DNA of 64,000 nt from an uncultured bacterium. Its GTDB lineage: Bacteria; Cyanobacteriota; Vampirovibrionia; Gastranaerophilales; Gastranaerophilaceae. Shown piece by piece: positions 44,183 to 54,512 of the stretch (its first letter is position 1; each line of letters begins with the position of its first letter). Made by a program: the position numbers and the translations under genes. The stretch lies in the NCBI GenBank assembly GCA_902462155.1, contig CABQAQ010000007.1, positions 1 through 64,000 on the forward strand, read 5' to 3'. The notes beneath the pieces are model-generated. The model was given only the letters and a program-made list of their open reading frames with translations. It did no database searches and was not told the DNA's origin.

Positions 44183-45139
44183 ATGATAGTTACAAATATA
44201 GATAAAAAATTAAAATTTAAAATTATTCCTTTAGATAGATTATTAATTTTTGCTAATAATTTATGTAAATTTAAAAATCCTTCAATTAAGTTTAAAAAAT
44301 TCTTTTTTGAAATTTTTGATAAGTATTTAATTGAACCTAAAATTAAGATAAAAAATTTTGATAATTATCAGTTCTCTTATTTAAAAGATCTTTTGGAACT
44401 TGTTTTTAATGAATCTGTAAAATTCTATTTTGGAGAAAATTTGGACTATAAAAATTTTGATCTGTTTTATAAGGATAATTTTTTAATTTATAAGCTGAAT
44501 AGTCTTGAATTAAATTATATAGATCTTAAATTGGATTTTTTGACTTTATATAAGTATTGCCAACAACAATGCTCGTGCAATTTTAAAAGAATTATTAAAA
44601 GTAATATTCCTTCAGTAAATAAAATTATATTAGTTGAAGGTTTGACAGAAGAGTTATTGTTGCCAAAATTTAGCGAATTGTGCGGGTATCCTTTTTTAGA
44701 TAATGGCATAAAACTTATTCCTTGTGGAGGTAAAACTAAAGTTTTTGATTATTACTTTGATATTATTTCTTATGTTAAAATCCCTGTTATTGTTGTTTTT
44801 GATTCGGATGCTTGGGAGCTTTCTGTAAAATTAAAATCACACATAAGAGATATTGATAAGATGATTATATTGAAGTCTGGAGAATTTGAAGATTTACTTC
44901 TACCTTCTCTTATAAAAAAAGCTATTAATAAAGAATATCAAAATTATGTTAATATAGAAATTAAAGATATAGATAAAAATTTGCCAAAAGTTAAAGCTCT
45001 AGAAAAGCTATTTAAAGAAAAATCATTAGGAGAATTCTCAAAATCAAAATTTGCAAAAATAATTTTAAGTGTTCTATCTAGAAAAAGTCAATTATCTCAA
45101 TATTCAAAATATATCATTGATATAATTAAATCTGTTTAG
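44183..45139 (+). CDS. OLD-type TOPRIM domain protein without ATPase
   Basis: 318 residues. KIILVEGLTEELLLPKFSEL, then IKLIPCGGKTKV and IPVIVVFDSDAWEL are the Glu, glycine and Asp-x-Asp motifs of a TOPRIM domain as found in OLD-family nucleases (residues about 148-215). The usual N-terminal ABC ATPase is absent; instead the first 140 residues are Lys/Phe-rich and unrecognised. No partner helicase or ATPase is adjacent. It may be a nuclease with a separate partner or a repair protein. Confidence 0.65.
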   Translation: MIVTNIDKKLKFKIIPLDRLLIFANNLCKFKNPSIKFKKFFFEIFDKYLIEPKIKIKNFDNYQFSYLKDLLELVFNESVKFYFGENLDYKNFDLFYKDNFLIYKLNSLELNYIDLKLDFLTLYKYCQQQCSCNFKRIIKSNIPSVNKIILVEGLTEELLLPKFSELCGYPFLDNGIKLIPCGGKTKVFDYYFDIISYVKIPVIVVFDSDAWELSVKLKSHIRDIDKMIILKSGEFEDLLLPSLIKKAINKEYQNYVNIEIKDIDKNLPKVKALEKLFKEKSLGEFSKSKFAKIILSVLSRKSQLSQYSKYIIDIIKSV

Positions 45140-45207
45140 TTATTATATTGGAAATATAAAAATAAAAAACATTTGCCTTTTTATTTAGTTTTGCTAATAA
45201 TATAGGT

Positions 45208-45942
45208 ATGATAGATGTTTTTGATTTGAAAAAGTCTTATAGAGATAATGATGTAATATTATCTGATATTAATTTCCACGTATCTAATGGCGAAGTTATT
45301 GGTATTATAGGATCATCAGGTTGTGGCAAAAGTACTCTGTTAAGATGTCTTAATGGGTTAGAAAGTATTCAATCAGGTAATATTATTATAGATAATGTTA
45401 AACTTGATAGAAAAAAAAGTCATCTTAGCGCTATAAGACAAAAAATTGGAATCGTTTTTCAAAAGTTTAATTTGTTTGAACATCTTAATGTAATAGATAA
45501 TATAATTTTAGCACCTATAAAAGTAAAAAAAATAAACAAAAAAGAAGCTCTTGATTTAGGTTATTCTTTATTAGAAAAAGTTAAGTTAAAAGATAAAGCA
45601 TTGTGTTACCCTCACGAGTTGTCAGGTGGTCAGGCTCAAAGAATAGCTATAGCCAGAGCTTTAGCTATGCAACCTAAAATAATGCTTTTTGATGAACCTA
45701 CAAGTGCTCTTGATCCTGAAATGACTAATGAGGTCTTAGACGTGCTTGCGGATTTAAAAAAAGATAAATTAACTATGCTTCTTGTTTCTCACGAACTTAA
45801 GTTTATTAAAGAAATTGCTGATAGAGTCTTATTTATGAGAAATAATACAATTTGGGAAGAAAATAAAGCCTCTGCATTTTTTTATCAACCAAAAACTCAA
45901 GAAGCTAAGGAGTTTTTATTTCATGCCGGTATAAAGGAGTAA
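45208..45942 (+). CDS. glnQ: Polar amino-acid ABC transporter ATP-binding protein
   Basis: 244 residues. Walker A GSSGCGKST, Q-loop VFQKFNLFEH, signature LSGGQAQRIAIARAL, Walker B IMLFDEPTSALDPE and the switch histidine in LLVSHE are all present. It is closest in pattern to GlnQ/HisP-type subunits. It opens a four-gene unit with a binding lipoprotein and two permeases, with gaps of only 2-8 bases. Confidence 0.93.
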   Translation: MIDVFDLKKSYRDNDVILSDINFHVSNGEVIGIIGSSGCGKSTLLRCLNGLESIQSGNIIIDNVKLDRKKSHLSAIRQKIGIVFQKFNLFEHLNVIDNIILAPIKVKKINKKEALDLGYSLLEKVKLKDKALCYPHELSGGQAQRIAIARALAMQPKIMLFDEPTSALDPEMTNEVLDVLADLKKDKLTMLLVSHELKFIKEIADRVLFMRNNTIWEENKASAFFYQPKTQEAKEFLFHAGIKE

Positions 45943-45950
45943 TTTTATAT

Positions 45951-46742
45951 ATGAAGAAAAGTATTTTATTTATAGTAATATTATTTGTGATATCTATATT
46001 TGTTTCTGGGTGTAATCAAAATAAAACAGAACAATTAGATGCACTGGATAAAATTAAGCAAAGGGATAAACTTATTGTTGGTATAAAATATGATTCAATG
46101 CCGTTTGGTTTTATTGATAAGGATCAGAAAGTTGTAGGTTTGGATGCTGATTTATCTAGAGCTATTGCTAAATATTTACTAGGCAATGAAAATAAAGTAG
46201 AATTTCGTGAAGTTACTCCTTCAAATCGTATTTTAGCTCTTAATTCTGGTCAAGTAGATGTTATTATAGCTACTATGACAATTACTCCTCAAAGACGTGA
46301 AGTGGTTAATTTCTCTAAACCTTATTATGTTGCAGGTATAGGTATTATGGTCTTTGAAAATAGTGATATAAAAAGAGCTAATGACTTAAATGGACGTAAA
46401 GTTGTTGTTGTCCTTGGTACTACAGCAGATAAAAGTATACGTATTATGGCGCCAAATGCTATTGTTCAAGGATATCGTACTTATTCTGATGCTTATATGG
46501 CTTTAAAAAATAAACGTGCTGAGGCTATTGTAACTGATGATAGTATCCTTTTAGGTATGGCTATGAATGATAGTAGTGTGAAAATTCTTCCGAGTCGTTA
46601 TTCTAAAGAGCCTTATGGTATTGCCGTTAAAAAAAGTCAAGATTCTCAAAGATTGATAACTGAAATAGATAATGCTATTGAATATATGATTCAATCTGGA
46701 GAATTAGAACATTTAAAAAAAAGATGGGTTAAGATGAAATAA
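45951..46742 (+). CDS. Amino-acid ABC transporter substrate-binding lipoprotein
   Basis: 263 residues. A lipoprotein signal peptide ends FVSGC. The mature domain has family 3 binding-protein features: KLIVGIKYDSMPFGFID, VGLDADLSRAIAKYLLG, DVIIATMTITPQRREVVNFS, and VVVVLGTTADKSIR. It captures a polar amino acid at the outer face of the membrane and delivers it to the two permeases encoded next. Substrate not readable. Confidence 0.92.
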   Translation: MKKSILFIVILFVISIFVSGCNQNKTEQLDALDKIKQRDKLIVGIKYDSMPFGFIDKDQKVVGLDADLSRAIAKYLLGNENKVEFREVTPSNRILALNSGQVDVIIATMTITPQRREVVNFSKPYYVAGIGIMVFENSDIKRANDLNGRKVVVVLGTTADKSIRIMAPNAIVQGYRTYSDAYMALKNKRAEAIVTDDSILLGMAMNDSSVKILPSRYSKEPYGIAVKKSQDSQRLITEIDNAIEYMIQSGELEHLKKRWVKMK

Positions 46743-46744
46743 AG

Positions 46745-47425
46745 ATGTATGAACTTGACTTCTCTGTATTATTAACGCATAAAGAATTACTTTTATCTGG
46801 TATTATAGTTACACTGAAAGTATGTTGTATCTCTTTAATATTTGCTTTTTTTATAGGAGTGATTATATCATATTGTCGCTGTGAAATTAAAAATTGTTTT
46901 ATTAACAAATTATTTGCTTTTTTTGTAGAAGTGATTAGAAATACTCCATTGCTTATTCAGATATATATTGTTTACAAAGTTCTACCTCAACTTGGAATAG
47001 TATTTAATCCTTTCCAAAGTGGAGTTTTAGCTTTAAGTATTTTTAGCGGAGTTTATATTTCAGAGGTTTTAAGGTCGGGGATTAATAGTGTTGGTATAGA
47101 ACAACGAGAGAGTGCTTTATCTTTAGGATTTAACAATTTATCTACTTTTTATTATATCATATTCCCTCAAGCTATTAAACATGTCATATCTCCTTTAGGT
47201 AGTCAATTTATAAATTTAATAAAAAACTCATCACTTGTAAGTTTTATATCAGTTACGGATATATTCTATGTTACGTATAAGCAAATATCTGATGATTTTA
47301 GAATTATAGAATATTTTCTATTTGCAGCTATTGCTTATATGGGCTTAACAGGTATTATAGTCTTTTGTGTTAATTTATCAGAAATATTATTGAAATTAAA
47401 ATATAGAAAGTTAGAAGAAGTATAA
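46745..47425 (+). CDS. Amino-acid ABC transporter permease 1
   Basis: 226 residues with five hydrophobic helices. FVEVIRNTPLLIQIYIVYK and the EAA-loop region EQRESALSLGFNNLSTFYYI with FPQAIKHVISPLGSQFINL are typical HisM/GlnP-type features. It starts two bases after the lipoprotein gene stop. Confidence 0.92.
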   Translation: MYELDFSVLLTHKELLLSGIIVTLKVCCISLIFAFFIGVIISYCRCEIKNCFINKLFAFFVEVIRNTPLLIQIYIVYKVLPQLGIVFNPFQSGVLALSIFSGVYISEVLRSGINSVGIEQRESALSLGFNNLSTFYYIIFPQAIKHVISPLGSQFINLIKNSSLVSFISVTDIFYVTYKQISDDFRIIEYFLFAAIAYMGLTGIIVFCVNLSEILLKLKYRKLEEV

Positions 47426-47427
47426 AA

Positions 47428-48135
47428 ATGTTAACAGAATTTTTTACCAATGATGTTATAGTTACTAATTTTCCGTTTTTATTACAGGGAATAAAGACAA
47501 CATTAGTTCTTGCGTTATGGTCTATTTTATTTAGTTTACTCTTAGGAACTGTATTGGGAATTTTAAGATATTTTAATATTCCTATTATAAGTTTTATTTC
47601 TTCGTTGTTTATAGAATTTACAAGAGCTATTCCTTTAATTCTTTATATTATTTTTATTCATTATACTTTTTCTAATGCACTTTATAACCCTGATTCATTT
47701 ATAAAATATTTAGGTATTAATTCTCTTGAAATGCATACTGCTTTTATTTCGCTTATTTTATTTACTTCAGCTTATATAGCTGAAATTGTAAGAAGTGGAA
47801 TGGGGTCTATTGATAGACAGCAGATATGGGATGCAAAATCTTTAGGTCTTTCTACTTTCCAGACTTTAATTTATATTGTTTTACCTGTTGTTTTTATACG
47901 CTCTATGCCGGCATTAATTGCTCAATTTGCTTCTCTTATAAAAGATACTTCTTTGGTTTCGGTAATTGGTTTAGTTGAGCTTACTAGATGTTCTGAAATC
48001 TTATCTCAAATATCTAATAAAGACTTAGAAGTTATGACATTTGTTGCATTTATATATTTTATTATATGCTATACCTTATCATTTATAGCTAATAAAATTA
48101 GTAATAAATATAGCTTTATTACTAAAACTGCGTAA
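47428..48135 (+). CDS. Amino-acid ABC transporter permease 2
   Basis: 235 residues. Same family as the preceding permease: FIEFTRAIPLILYIIF, the EAA loop in QQIWDAKSLGLSTFQTLIYI and PALIAQFASLIKDTSLVSVI. Two bases separate the genes. Two different permease subunits imply a heterodimeric channel. Confidence 0.92.
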   Translation: MLTEFFTNDVIVTNFPFLLQGIKTTLVLALWSILFSLLLGTVLGILRYFNIPIISFISSLFIEFTRAIPLILYIIFIHYTFSNALYNPDSFIKYLGINSLEMHTAFISLILFTSAYIAEIVRSGMGSIDRQQIWDAKSLGLSTFQTLIYIVLPVVFIRSMPALIAQFASLIKDTSLVSVIGLVELTRCSEILSQISNKDLEVMTFVAFIYFIICYTLSFIANKISNKYSFITKTA

Positions 48136-48168
48136 AGTATAATATAGAAAAAGAAAAGTAATAAATAA

Positions 48169-48924
48169 ATGTGTAGTAATAAGTTAACAAACAAAAATAT
48201 TATAGAAAATTTAAAAAATAAAATAATCATATCTGTGCAAGCTGCTAAAAATGAGCCATTATACGATGAAAAATGTATTAATGCTCTTATAGAATCTGTT
48301 GTATCTTTAGGTGGAGCAAAAATTTTAAGATTAGCCGGACAAAGAGATATTATTAATGCTAAAAAAATGTATCCGGATATAATAGTTATTGGTATTACAA
48401 AACCTGATGTTATTCCTTCAAATTATAAAGAATTAGTTTATATTACTCCTAGTCTTGAAGATGTTGATATTCTAGCTAAAGCCGAAGCTGATATTATTGC
48501 ATTTGATTCTACTTTAAGAGTTCGTGGTAATATAGTTAGTTCTAATAATCCTACAGATGAAATAAAGCTTATTATAGAAAGAATTAAATCTCATAATAAA
48601 TTAGCTATGGCGGATGTTTCTACTTTTGAAGAAGGAGTGATTGCTGCAAATTTAGGAGCAGATATTATTTCGACAACTTTATCCGGTTATACTTTAGAAT
48701 CAGAATTGAATAGCCCTATTGATTCCCCTGATTTTGCATTATTAGAAAAACTTACAAAAAATTTAGATATACCTATAATTTTAGAAGGTAAAATATGGAA
48801 TTGTGAAGATGTAAAAAAAGCCTTTGAGTTAAAAGCATATAGTGTAGTAATCGGTTCAGCAGTAACTCGTCCACAGTTGATTGTAAAAAGATTTAATGAT
48901 AAATGTATTTTAGGAGCCTCTTAA
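48169..48924 (+). CDS. nanE: N-acylglucosamine-6-phosphate 2-epimerase
   Basis: 251 residues. Converts ManNAc-6-phosphate to GlcNAc-6-phosphate. IISVQAAKNEPLYDEKCINA, IIAFDSTLRVRG, MADVSTFEEGVIAANLGADI, STTLSGYT, and ILEGKIWNCEDVKKAFELKA with VVIGSAVTRPQLIVKRF follow the NanE TIM-barrel pattern. The ROK kinase gene starts two bases after its stop, a typical pairing for amino-sugar use. No sialic acid lyase gene is in the window. Confidence 0.9.
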   Translation: MCSNKLTNKNIIENLKNKIIISVQAAKNEPLYDEKCINALIESVVSLGGAKILRLAGQRDIINAKKMYPDIIVIGITKPDVIPSNYKELVYITPSLEDVDILAKAEADIIAFDSTLRVRGNIVSSNNPTDEIKLIIERIKSHNKLAMADVSTFEEGVIAANLGADIISTTLSGYTLESELNSPIDSPDFALLEKLTKNLDIPIILEGKIWNCEDVKKAFELKAYSVVIGSAVTRPQLIVKRFNDKCILGAS

Positions 48925-48926
48925 TA

Positions 48927-49823
48927 ATGGAATCTAATTTGAAAAAAGCTTTAGGTATTGATATTGGTGGTACAAAGATAAGTTTTGCTATTGTTAATCA
49001 ACAAGGAGAAATTTTAAATAAAGTATCTAAAATTTCTACGCCTAAAAATATAGATGAAATAAAAATAGAATTACAGAATATAATAAATAAATACGAAAAA
49101 AAAGTGGATGTAATAGGTATAGCAACAGCAGGTACTGTAAGTTTAGATAATCGAGAAGTTACCGGTTCTACAGGTAATTTACCTGTTGGTTATAGTAGTA
49201 TAGATTTTCAATCTTTATCTGAAAGTAAACCAATATTTTTAGAAAATGATGCAAATGCGGCTTCTTGGGCTGAATTTAAGTTGGGTAATGCTTTAAATAT
49301 GAATAATTCTATTACGTTGACTATTGGAACAGGGGTAGGGTCAGGGATTATAATTAATGGTAATCTGTTAAAAGGAAAAGATGGTAAAGGTGCTGAAATG
49401 CATTTTAAGATTAACAGAGGAAATAAACGTAGATGTACTTGTGGTTCATTTGATTGTTTTGAAATATATGCATCTGGTAATGGGTTAAAATTAACAGCTG
49501 AAGAAATTTTTGATGATAAAAATATTTCAACTTATGATATTATTGAACTTATGGTTAAAAATGATCAAAAAGCTCTTAAAGCTTTTAAAATATGGCATAA
49601 TGACATCTTATCAGGTCTTATTTCATTAGCTAATATTTTTGATCCTGAGGCTATTATTATTTCGGGTTCTATGTCTAAATTTTTAAATTATAAATTTCTA
49701 CAATCTTCTTTGAATAAATATTCTATTTCTTCAGGAGTAAAAGTTCTAAGAGCTAAATTTTTAAATGATTCCGGTATAATAGGATCGGCGATTTTGGCTT
49801 TAAATAATTTAGATAATAATTAA
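48927..49823 (+). CDS. ROK family sugar kinase (candidate ManNAc kinase)
   Basis: 298 residues. LGIDIGGTKISFAIV is the phosphate-1 motif, followed by IGIATAGTV, FLENDANAASWAEFKLGNA (catalytic Asp), and ITLTIGTGVGSGIIINGNLL. The ROK zinc motif CTCGSFDCFE is complete. Next to nanE it most simply phosphorylates ManNAc, but GlcNAc or glucose cannot be excluded. ATG at 48927 with TAGGAG upstream is chosen over an in-frame start inside nanE. Confidence 0.88.
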   Translation: MESNLKKALGIDIGGTKISFAIVNQQGEILNKVSKISTPKNIDEIKIELQNIINKYEKKVDVIGIATAGTVSLDNREVTGSTGNLPVGYSSIDFQSLSESKPIFLENDANAASWAEFKLGNALNMNNSITLTIGTGVGSGIIINGNLLKGKDGKGAEMHFKINRGNKRRCTCGSFDCFEIYASGNGLKLTAEEIFDDKNISTYDIIELMVKNDQKALKAFKIWHNDILSGLISLANIFDPEAIIISGSMSKFLNYKFLQSSLNKYSISSGVKVLRAKFLNDSGIIGSAILALNNLDNN

Positions 49824-49824
49824 C

Positions 49825-52800
49825 TTGAAAGATAATTTTATTTTGGATACTTTTTATAAAACTTTTCATTTTAATAAAGATAATAAAATCTTTAAAGATA
49901 TAGAAAGATTTTTAATAAAAAATCAAAAGTTTTCTATATGTTCGTTATCACCATTTTTAAAAGTTTTTTTAGGGGCTTATATTTCCAATAGATGTCAAAA
50001 TTTAGAAAATTTAAATAAAAAAAAGATTATTTATGTTACGGATAGTGAACAAAAATGTATAAAATATAGTAATGATTTATTTAATATTTCCAATATAGAA
50101 GCAAAAATATTTCCTTCACAGGATTCTGGAATATATGATACTGTTTTGAGAAATTTTTATAAATATCAAGAGCAGGTTGAAATTTTAGATACTAAACCTG
50201 ATTTTGTAATAACATCAATAAAATCATTGTTGGAAAAATTTCCATCAAAAACTTTTTTTCATAAATACAATATTAATTTAGCTTTAAATCAAAAAAAAGA
50301 TCCTCAAAATCTTGCCTTAGATTTAATAAATTTAGGCTATAAACGTGTTACTATGGTTAATGATATTGGTGAATTCTCTTTACGAGGTGATATTTTAGAT
50401 GTATTTACCTTATATAAAAATCCGTTACGTATAGAGTTTTGGGATGATAATATTCAAGATTTAAGATTCTTTAATCAAGAAAATCAAAAAAGTATTGAAA
50501 AAGTTAAAAATGTAAGTATTTCACCTCTTTTTAAAGCAGTAATTCCAACTTTAGAAGAAGATAAATTTCTTTATGATGATGATATAAATAATCAAAAAGA
50601 TCAGGCTATTTTTCAAATTTTTGAATCCATTTATAATGATGAATTGAAAAATATTGTAGAATTATTAGCCGATGATTATATTTTTATCTTTGATGAATCT
50701 TGTGAAATCTTATCTAAATATGAAAAAATAGATAGATCATATTTGCAATCTTTTGAGGATCTGAAATTAAATGAGCTTGAAAATAATAATTTAAAACAAA
50801 ATTTAAAACTTAATCATGTCCAATATGGAGAGTTTTTAATTCAACTTAATAAAATAATACGAATTAATTTTGATAATTTTTCTGATTTTGAACAAGAAAT
50901 TGTATTAGATTTTGATGAAAGTCAAAATTTACCTTTATTTTCTTCTCACCTTGATGAACTTTCTCTCTTTGTTCAGAATAAAATAAAAGATAATTTTAAT
51001 ATAGTTATAGCTACAGATTATAAAAATAGAATAAAAGAAGTCTTTAACGAATTAGAAGTTGATTATTCAAATATAAAATTTATTAATAATATTACTTCAG
51101 GAGGAATATTATCTGTAAAATTAAATTTACTTGTTCTTACAGATAAAGAATTATTTAATAAAATATCAAAAGATGTAGCAGTAAAAAAATATGGTTATCA
51201 TAAAGAAAAGCAAGATTATATTGATTCTATAAATGATATACAAGAAGGTGACTATATTGTACATAGAATACACGGTGTAGGATTATATTTAGGTTTATCT
51301 AAACAAGAATTTGACGGACAATATAAAGATTATTTATCTTTAGAGTATGCCAATGGAGATAAGCTACATATTCCGGCAGAGCAGATAAATTTTTTATATA
51401 GGTATAGAGGTAGCGGTTCACAAAAACCCAAATTGTCTAAAATGGGTGGAACTGATTGGCAGCTTACCAAGAATAAAGCTAAAAAAGCCGTAGAAGATAT
51501 TGCTAGAGATCTTATAAATTTATATGCACGAAGGAAAATTTCTAAAGGTATAAAGTTTGAAGAAGATACTATTTGGCAATATGAAATGGAAGAATCTTTT
51601 CCTTTTACAGAAACTCCTGATCAAATGAAGGCTATTATTGATACTAAAGCTGATATGGAATCAGAAAAACCAATGGATCGATTAATATGTGCAGATGTTG
51701 GTTTTGGTAAAACAGAAATTGCTATAAGAGCTATTTTTAAAGCTGTTTTATCTCTTAAACAAGCTGCTTTAATCGTTCCTACAACTATTTTGGCTTTACA
51801 ACATTTTAAAACTATTTCTGAACGATTTAAGCCATATCCTATTAAAATAGAATTACTTTCCAGATTTAAATCTTTAAAAGAACAGAAAGAAATATTAAAA
51901 AAGTTGGCTATAGGTGAAATAGATCTTGTTATTGCTACGCATAGACTCTTACAAAAAGATGTTATTTTTAAAAATTTAGGCCTTTTAGTTATTGATGAAG
52001 AACATCGATTTGGAGTAAAAGATAAAGAAAAACTTAAAAATATGCGAAAAAATATAGATATATTATCCATGTCTGCAACTCCTATTCCACGAACTTTGTA
52101 TATGTCTTTATCTGGTATTAAAGATATTTCTGTTATAAATACAGCTCCTATGAATCGCTTACCTATAAAAACTTATGTAACTGAGCAAAAAGATAAAACT
52201 ATTATTAATGCTATAAACTATGAAGTTAATAGAGATGGTCAAGTATTTATTTTATATAATAGAGTCGAAACAATTTATGAATTTGCTTCTTATATACAGA
52301 ATCTTGTTCCAAATATAAGAATTCAGGTAGCTCATGGACAATTAGATAAAAAATATTTAGAAAAAATTATGGCTGATTTTGCAAATAAAGAATTTGATGT
52401 CCTAATAGCTACAACTATTATAGAATCAGGTTTAGATATAAATAATGCCAATACTATACTTATTTGCGATTCTTATAAATTTGGATTAGCTCAATTATAC
52501 CAATTAAGAGGACGTGTAGGTCGAAGTGATAGACAAGCTTATTGTTATTGTTTTTATAAAAATGCTAATACTTTAACTCCTGAGGCTATTAAACGACTTA
52601 AGACAATTAAAGATTTTACTACTTTAGGTAGTGGTTATCAGATTGCATTGCGAGATATAGAAATTAGAGGGGTTGGAAATATTTTAGGTACAAAACAACA
52701 TGGTCATATGATTAATGTAGGATTTGATGCATATTGCCAATTACTTGATCAAGCTATAAACGAGTTAAAAGGTGAAAAAGTTAAACAAGAAACTCAAGCA

Positions 52801-53283
52801 GCTATTATAGACATTAAAATTACAGCTTTTATTCCAGATAATTGGGTAGGATCAAAAGAGCAAAAAATGATAGAATATAAAAGATTAGCTGATATTAATT
52901 CTATAGCTGATATTGATCTAATTGAATTAGAATGGAAAGATAGATTTTCTAAGTTACCTCAAGAAGTTGAAAACTTAATAAAACTTATTAAATTAAGAAT
53001 TCTTGCTACTGAAGCTAATATATCATTGGTGAGAGAATCAGTGGATGATATACGTATATATACTCCTTTTACAAAGAAGCAATGGGATAGTATTCTTACT
53101 AAATTACCTCAGATTGTTAAGAAAAATATTAAATTTACTATTGCTCCAAAAACAATAGTTGACACTAATTCTATACTGTTGTTCAATAGTAATTACAAGA
53201 GCTTTAATGAAATATTTAATATATTATCTAATATGTTTTATATTATAAAAGAAAGTATTAAACCAGATAAAGATAATGGATAA
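49825..53283 (+). CDS. mfd: Transcription-repair coupling factor Mfd
   Basis: 1152 residues. It removes stalled RNA polymerase and recruits UvrA. An N-terminal UvrB-like module (FPSQDSGIYD, LRGDILDVFTLYKNPLRIEF), the RNA-polymerase-interacting domain (DYIVHRIHGVGLYLGLSKQE), then the translocase with CADVGFGKTEIAIRA (Walker A, about 620), DEEHRFGVK (about 722), SATPIPRTLYMSLSG, QLRGRVGRSDRQAYCY, and a C-terminal D7 domain. It starts with TTG one base after the ROK stop, without a clear ribosome site, so coupling is likely. Confidence 0.95.
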   Translation: MKDNFILDTFYKTFHFNKDNKIFKDIERFLIKNQKFSICSLSPFLKVFLGAYISNRCQNLENLNKKKIIYVTDSEQKCIKYSNDLFNISNIEAKIFPSQDSGIYDTVLRNFYKYQEQVEILDTKPDFVITSIKSLLEKFPSKTFFHKYNINLALNQKKDPQNLALDLINLGYKRVTMVNDIGEFSLRGDILDVFTLYKNPLRIEFWDDNIQDLRFFNQENQKSIEKVKNVSISPLFKAVIPTLEEDKFLYDDDINNQKDQAIFQIFESIYNDELKNIVELLADDYIFIFDESCEILSKYEKIDRSYLQSFEDLKLNELENNNLKQNLKLNHVQYGEFLIQLNKIIRINFDNFSDFEQEIVLDFDESQNLPLFSSHLDELSLFVQNKIKDNFNIVIATDYKNRIKEVFNELEVDYSNIKFINNITSGGILSVKLNLLVLTDKELFNKISKDVAVKKYGYHKEKQDYIDSINDIQEGDYIVHRIHGVGLYLGLSKQEFDGQYKDYLSLEYANGDKLHIPAEQINFLYRYRGSGSQKPKLSKMGGTDWQLTKNKAKKAVEDIARDLINLYARRKISKGIKFEEDTIWQYEMEESFPFTETPDQMKAIIDTKADMESEKPMDRLICADVGFGKTEIAIRAIFKAVLSLKQAALIVPTTILALQHFKTISERFKPYPIKIELLSRFKSLKEQKEILKKLAIGEIDLVIATHRLLQKDVIFKNLGLLVIDEEHRFGVKDKEKLKNMRKNIDILSMSATPIPRTLYMSLSGIKDISVINTAPMNRLPIKTYVTEQKDKTIINAINYEVNRDGQVFILYNRVETIYEFASYIQNLVPNIRIQVAHGQLDKKYLEKIMADFANKEFDVLIATTIIESGLDINNANTILICDSYKFGLAQLYQLRGRVGRSDRQAYCYCFYKNANTLTPEAIKRLKTIKDFTTLGSGYQIALRDIEIRGVGNILGTKQHGHMINVGFDAYCQLLDQAINELKGEKVKQETQAAIIDIKITAFIPDNWVGSKEQKMIEYKRLADINSIADIDLIELEWKDRFSKLPQEVENLIKLIKLRILATEANISLVRESVDDIRIYTPFTKKQWDSILTKLPQIVKKNIKFTIAPKTIVDTNSILLFNSNYKSFNEIFNILSNMFYIIKESIKPDKDNG

Positions 53284-53327
53284 CGTGATTAATATAAGTA
53301 AATTAGTAAAATTAAGGAGTCTAGAAA

Positions 53328-54491
53328 ATGAGAAAAAAGAATGTACTTGCAACAATAGCTCTATCGGCTGTTTTGTTGACGGGTTGTGGGTGTAATAAAT
53401 TTAATCAAGATACTATTATCAAGGTTAATAATGATAATATTACAAAGCAGGAATATCAAAAGGCATTTGACACTCTTGCTAATAATTCTATGTTTTCTAA
53501 AATGGGATTTGATGTTAAAAAAGAAACTAATAGCTTTTTACACTTAATGATTAAAGATAGAGTTGTTAATGAGCTTGTTGTTAAAAGTCTTTTAGATCAA
53601 GAGATAAAGAATAAAAATATTAAAGTTTCAAAAGAAGAAGTTGAAAATGAACTTAAGAGTTTAATAGATACAGTAGGTTCTAAAGAAAAATTTAATGAGA
53701 TTCTTAAACAAGAAGGTATTTCAACAAAACAATTTAAAGAAGACTTAGAAGAACAGGTAAAAATTAAAAAGCTTATAGAATCAATAAAGAAAGTTGATGT
53801 TTCTGATTCTGAAGTAAAAAAATATTATGATGATAATAAAAATAAATTTATTCAACCAGAAAAGGTAAGAGCATCTCATATACTTATTACTTCAAATGAG
53901 GCAGAAATAAGACATAAATTAGCTTCAGAAGCCAAAGTTCCGGAAGCTAAGTTAGATGAGCAAGTAAAATTGCAAATGGATGCAAATTACGAAAAGGCTA
54001 AAAAATTATTAAATGAACTTAAGAAAGATCCATCTCAATTTGCTAAGATAGCTAGAGAAAATTCTGATGATCAAGGTAGTGCTAAGCTTGGTGGTGATAT
54101 TGGGTTCTTTGCTAAAGAAGAAATGGTGGAACCTTTTTCTAAAGTAGCTTTTTCTTTAAAACCTCAAACTTTAAGTGATATAGTTCAAACCCCATATGGG
54201 TATCATATTATTTTAGTTACAGACCGTACTAAAGCTGGTGTTGTTCCTTTTGAAAAAGTAAAAGAAGAAATTAAAAATTATCTTAAAAATTCACAACAAG
54301 TAAAAATTCTTCAGGATTATGTTGATAAGCTAAGAAAAGATGCCTCTATTAAATATGTAGATTCTAGCTTCGATCCTGCTAATATTCAAAAGCAAATAAA
54401 AGAACAAGCTAAAGAAAATTCTGAACTTATGGGAAAAGATAACATACAAAATTCATCAAATGGAAAACTTGAAGAAAAAACAAAAAAATAG
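53328..54491 (+). CDS. PrsA/SurA-like peptidyl-prolyl isomerase lipoprotein
   Basis: 387 residues. The lipobox LLTGC leads a SurA-type N-terminal helical chaperone domain (about 25-155). The parvulin domain spans about 180-300: VRASHILITSNEA, FAKIARENSDDQGSAKLGGD, IGFFAKEEMVEPFSKVAF and TPYGYHIILVTD. The C-terminal helix is Gln/Lys-rich. It assists folding of exported proteins. It lies 45 bases after mfd on the same strand with AAGGAG, and is followed by a strong terminator. Confidence 0.92.
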   Translation: MRKKNVLATIALSAVLLTGCGCNKFNQDTIIKVNNDNITKQEYQKAFDTLANNSMFSKMGFDVKKETNSFLHLMIKDRVVNELVVKSLLDQEIKNKNIKVSKEEVENELKSLIDTVGSKEKFNEILKQEGISTKQFKEDLEEQVKIKKLIESIKKVDVSDSEVKKYYDDNKNKFIQPEKVRASHILITSNEAEIRHKLASEAKVPEAKLDEQVKLQMDANYEKAKKLLNELKKDPSQFAKIARENSDDQGSAKLGGDIGFFAKEEMVEPFSKVAFSLKPQTLSDIVQTPYGYHIILVTDRTKAGVVPFEKVKEEIKNYLKNSQQVKILQDYVDKLRKDASIKYVDSSFDPANIQKQIKEQAKENSELMGKDNIQNSSNGKLEEKTKK

Positions 54492-54512
54492 TTTTTACAG
54501 AATAATATATGA

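Noticed and set aside
44183..53283. A defence island made of the TOPRIM protein and neighbours
   Set aside because: The neighbours are an amino-acid transporter, amino-sugar genes and mfd, none of which is defence-related, and there is no partner ATPase.
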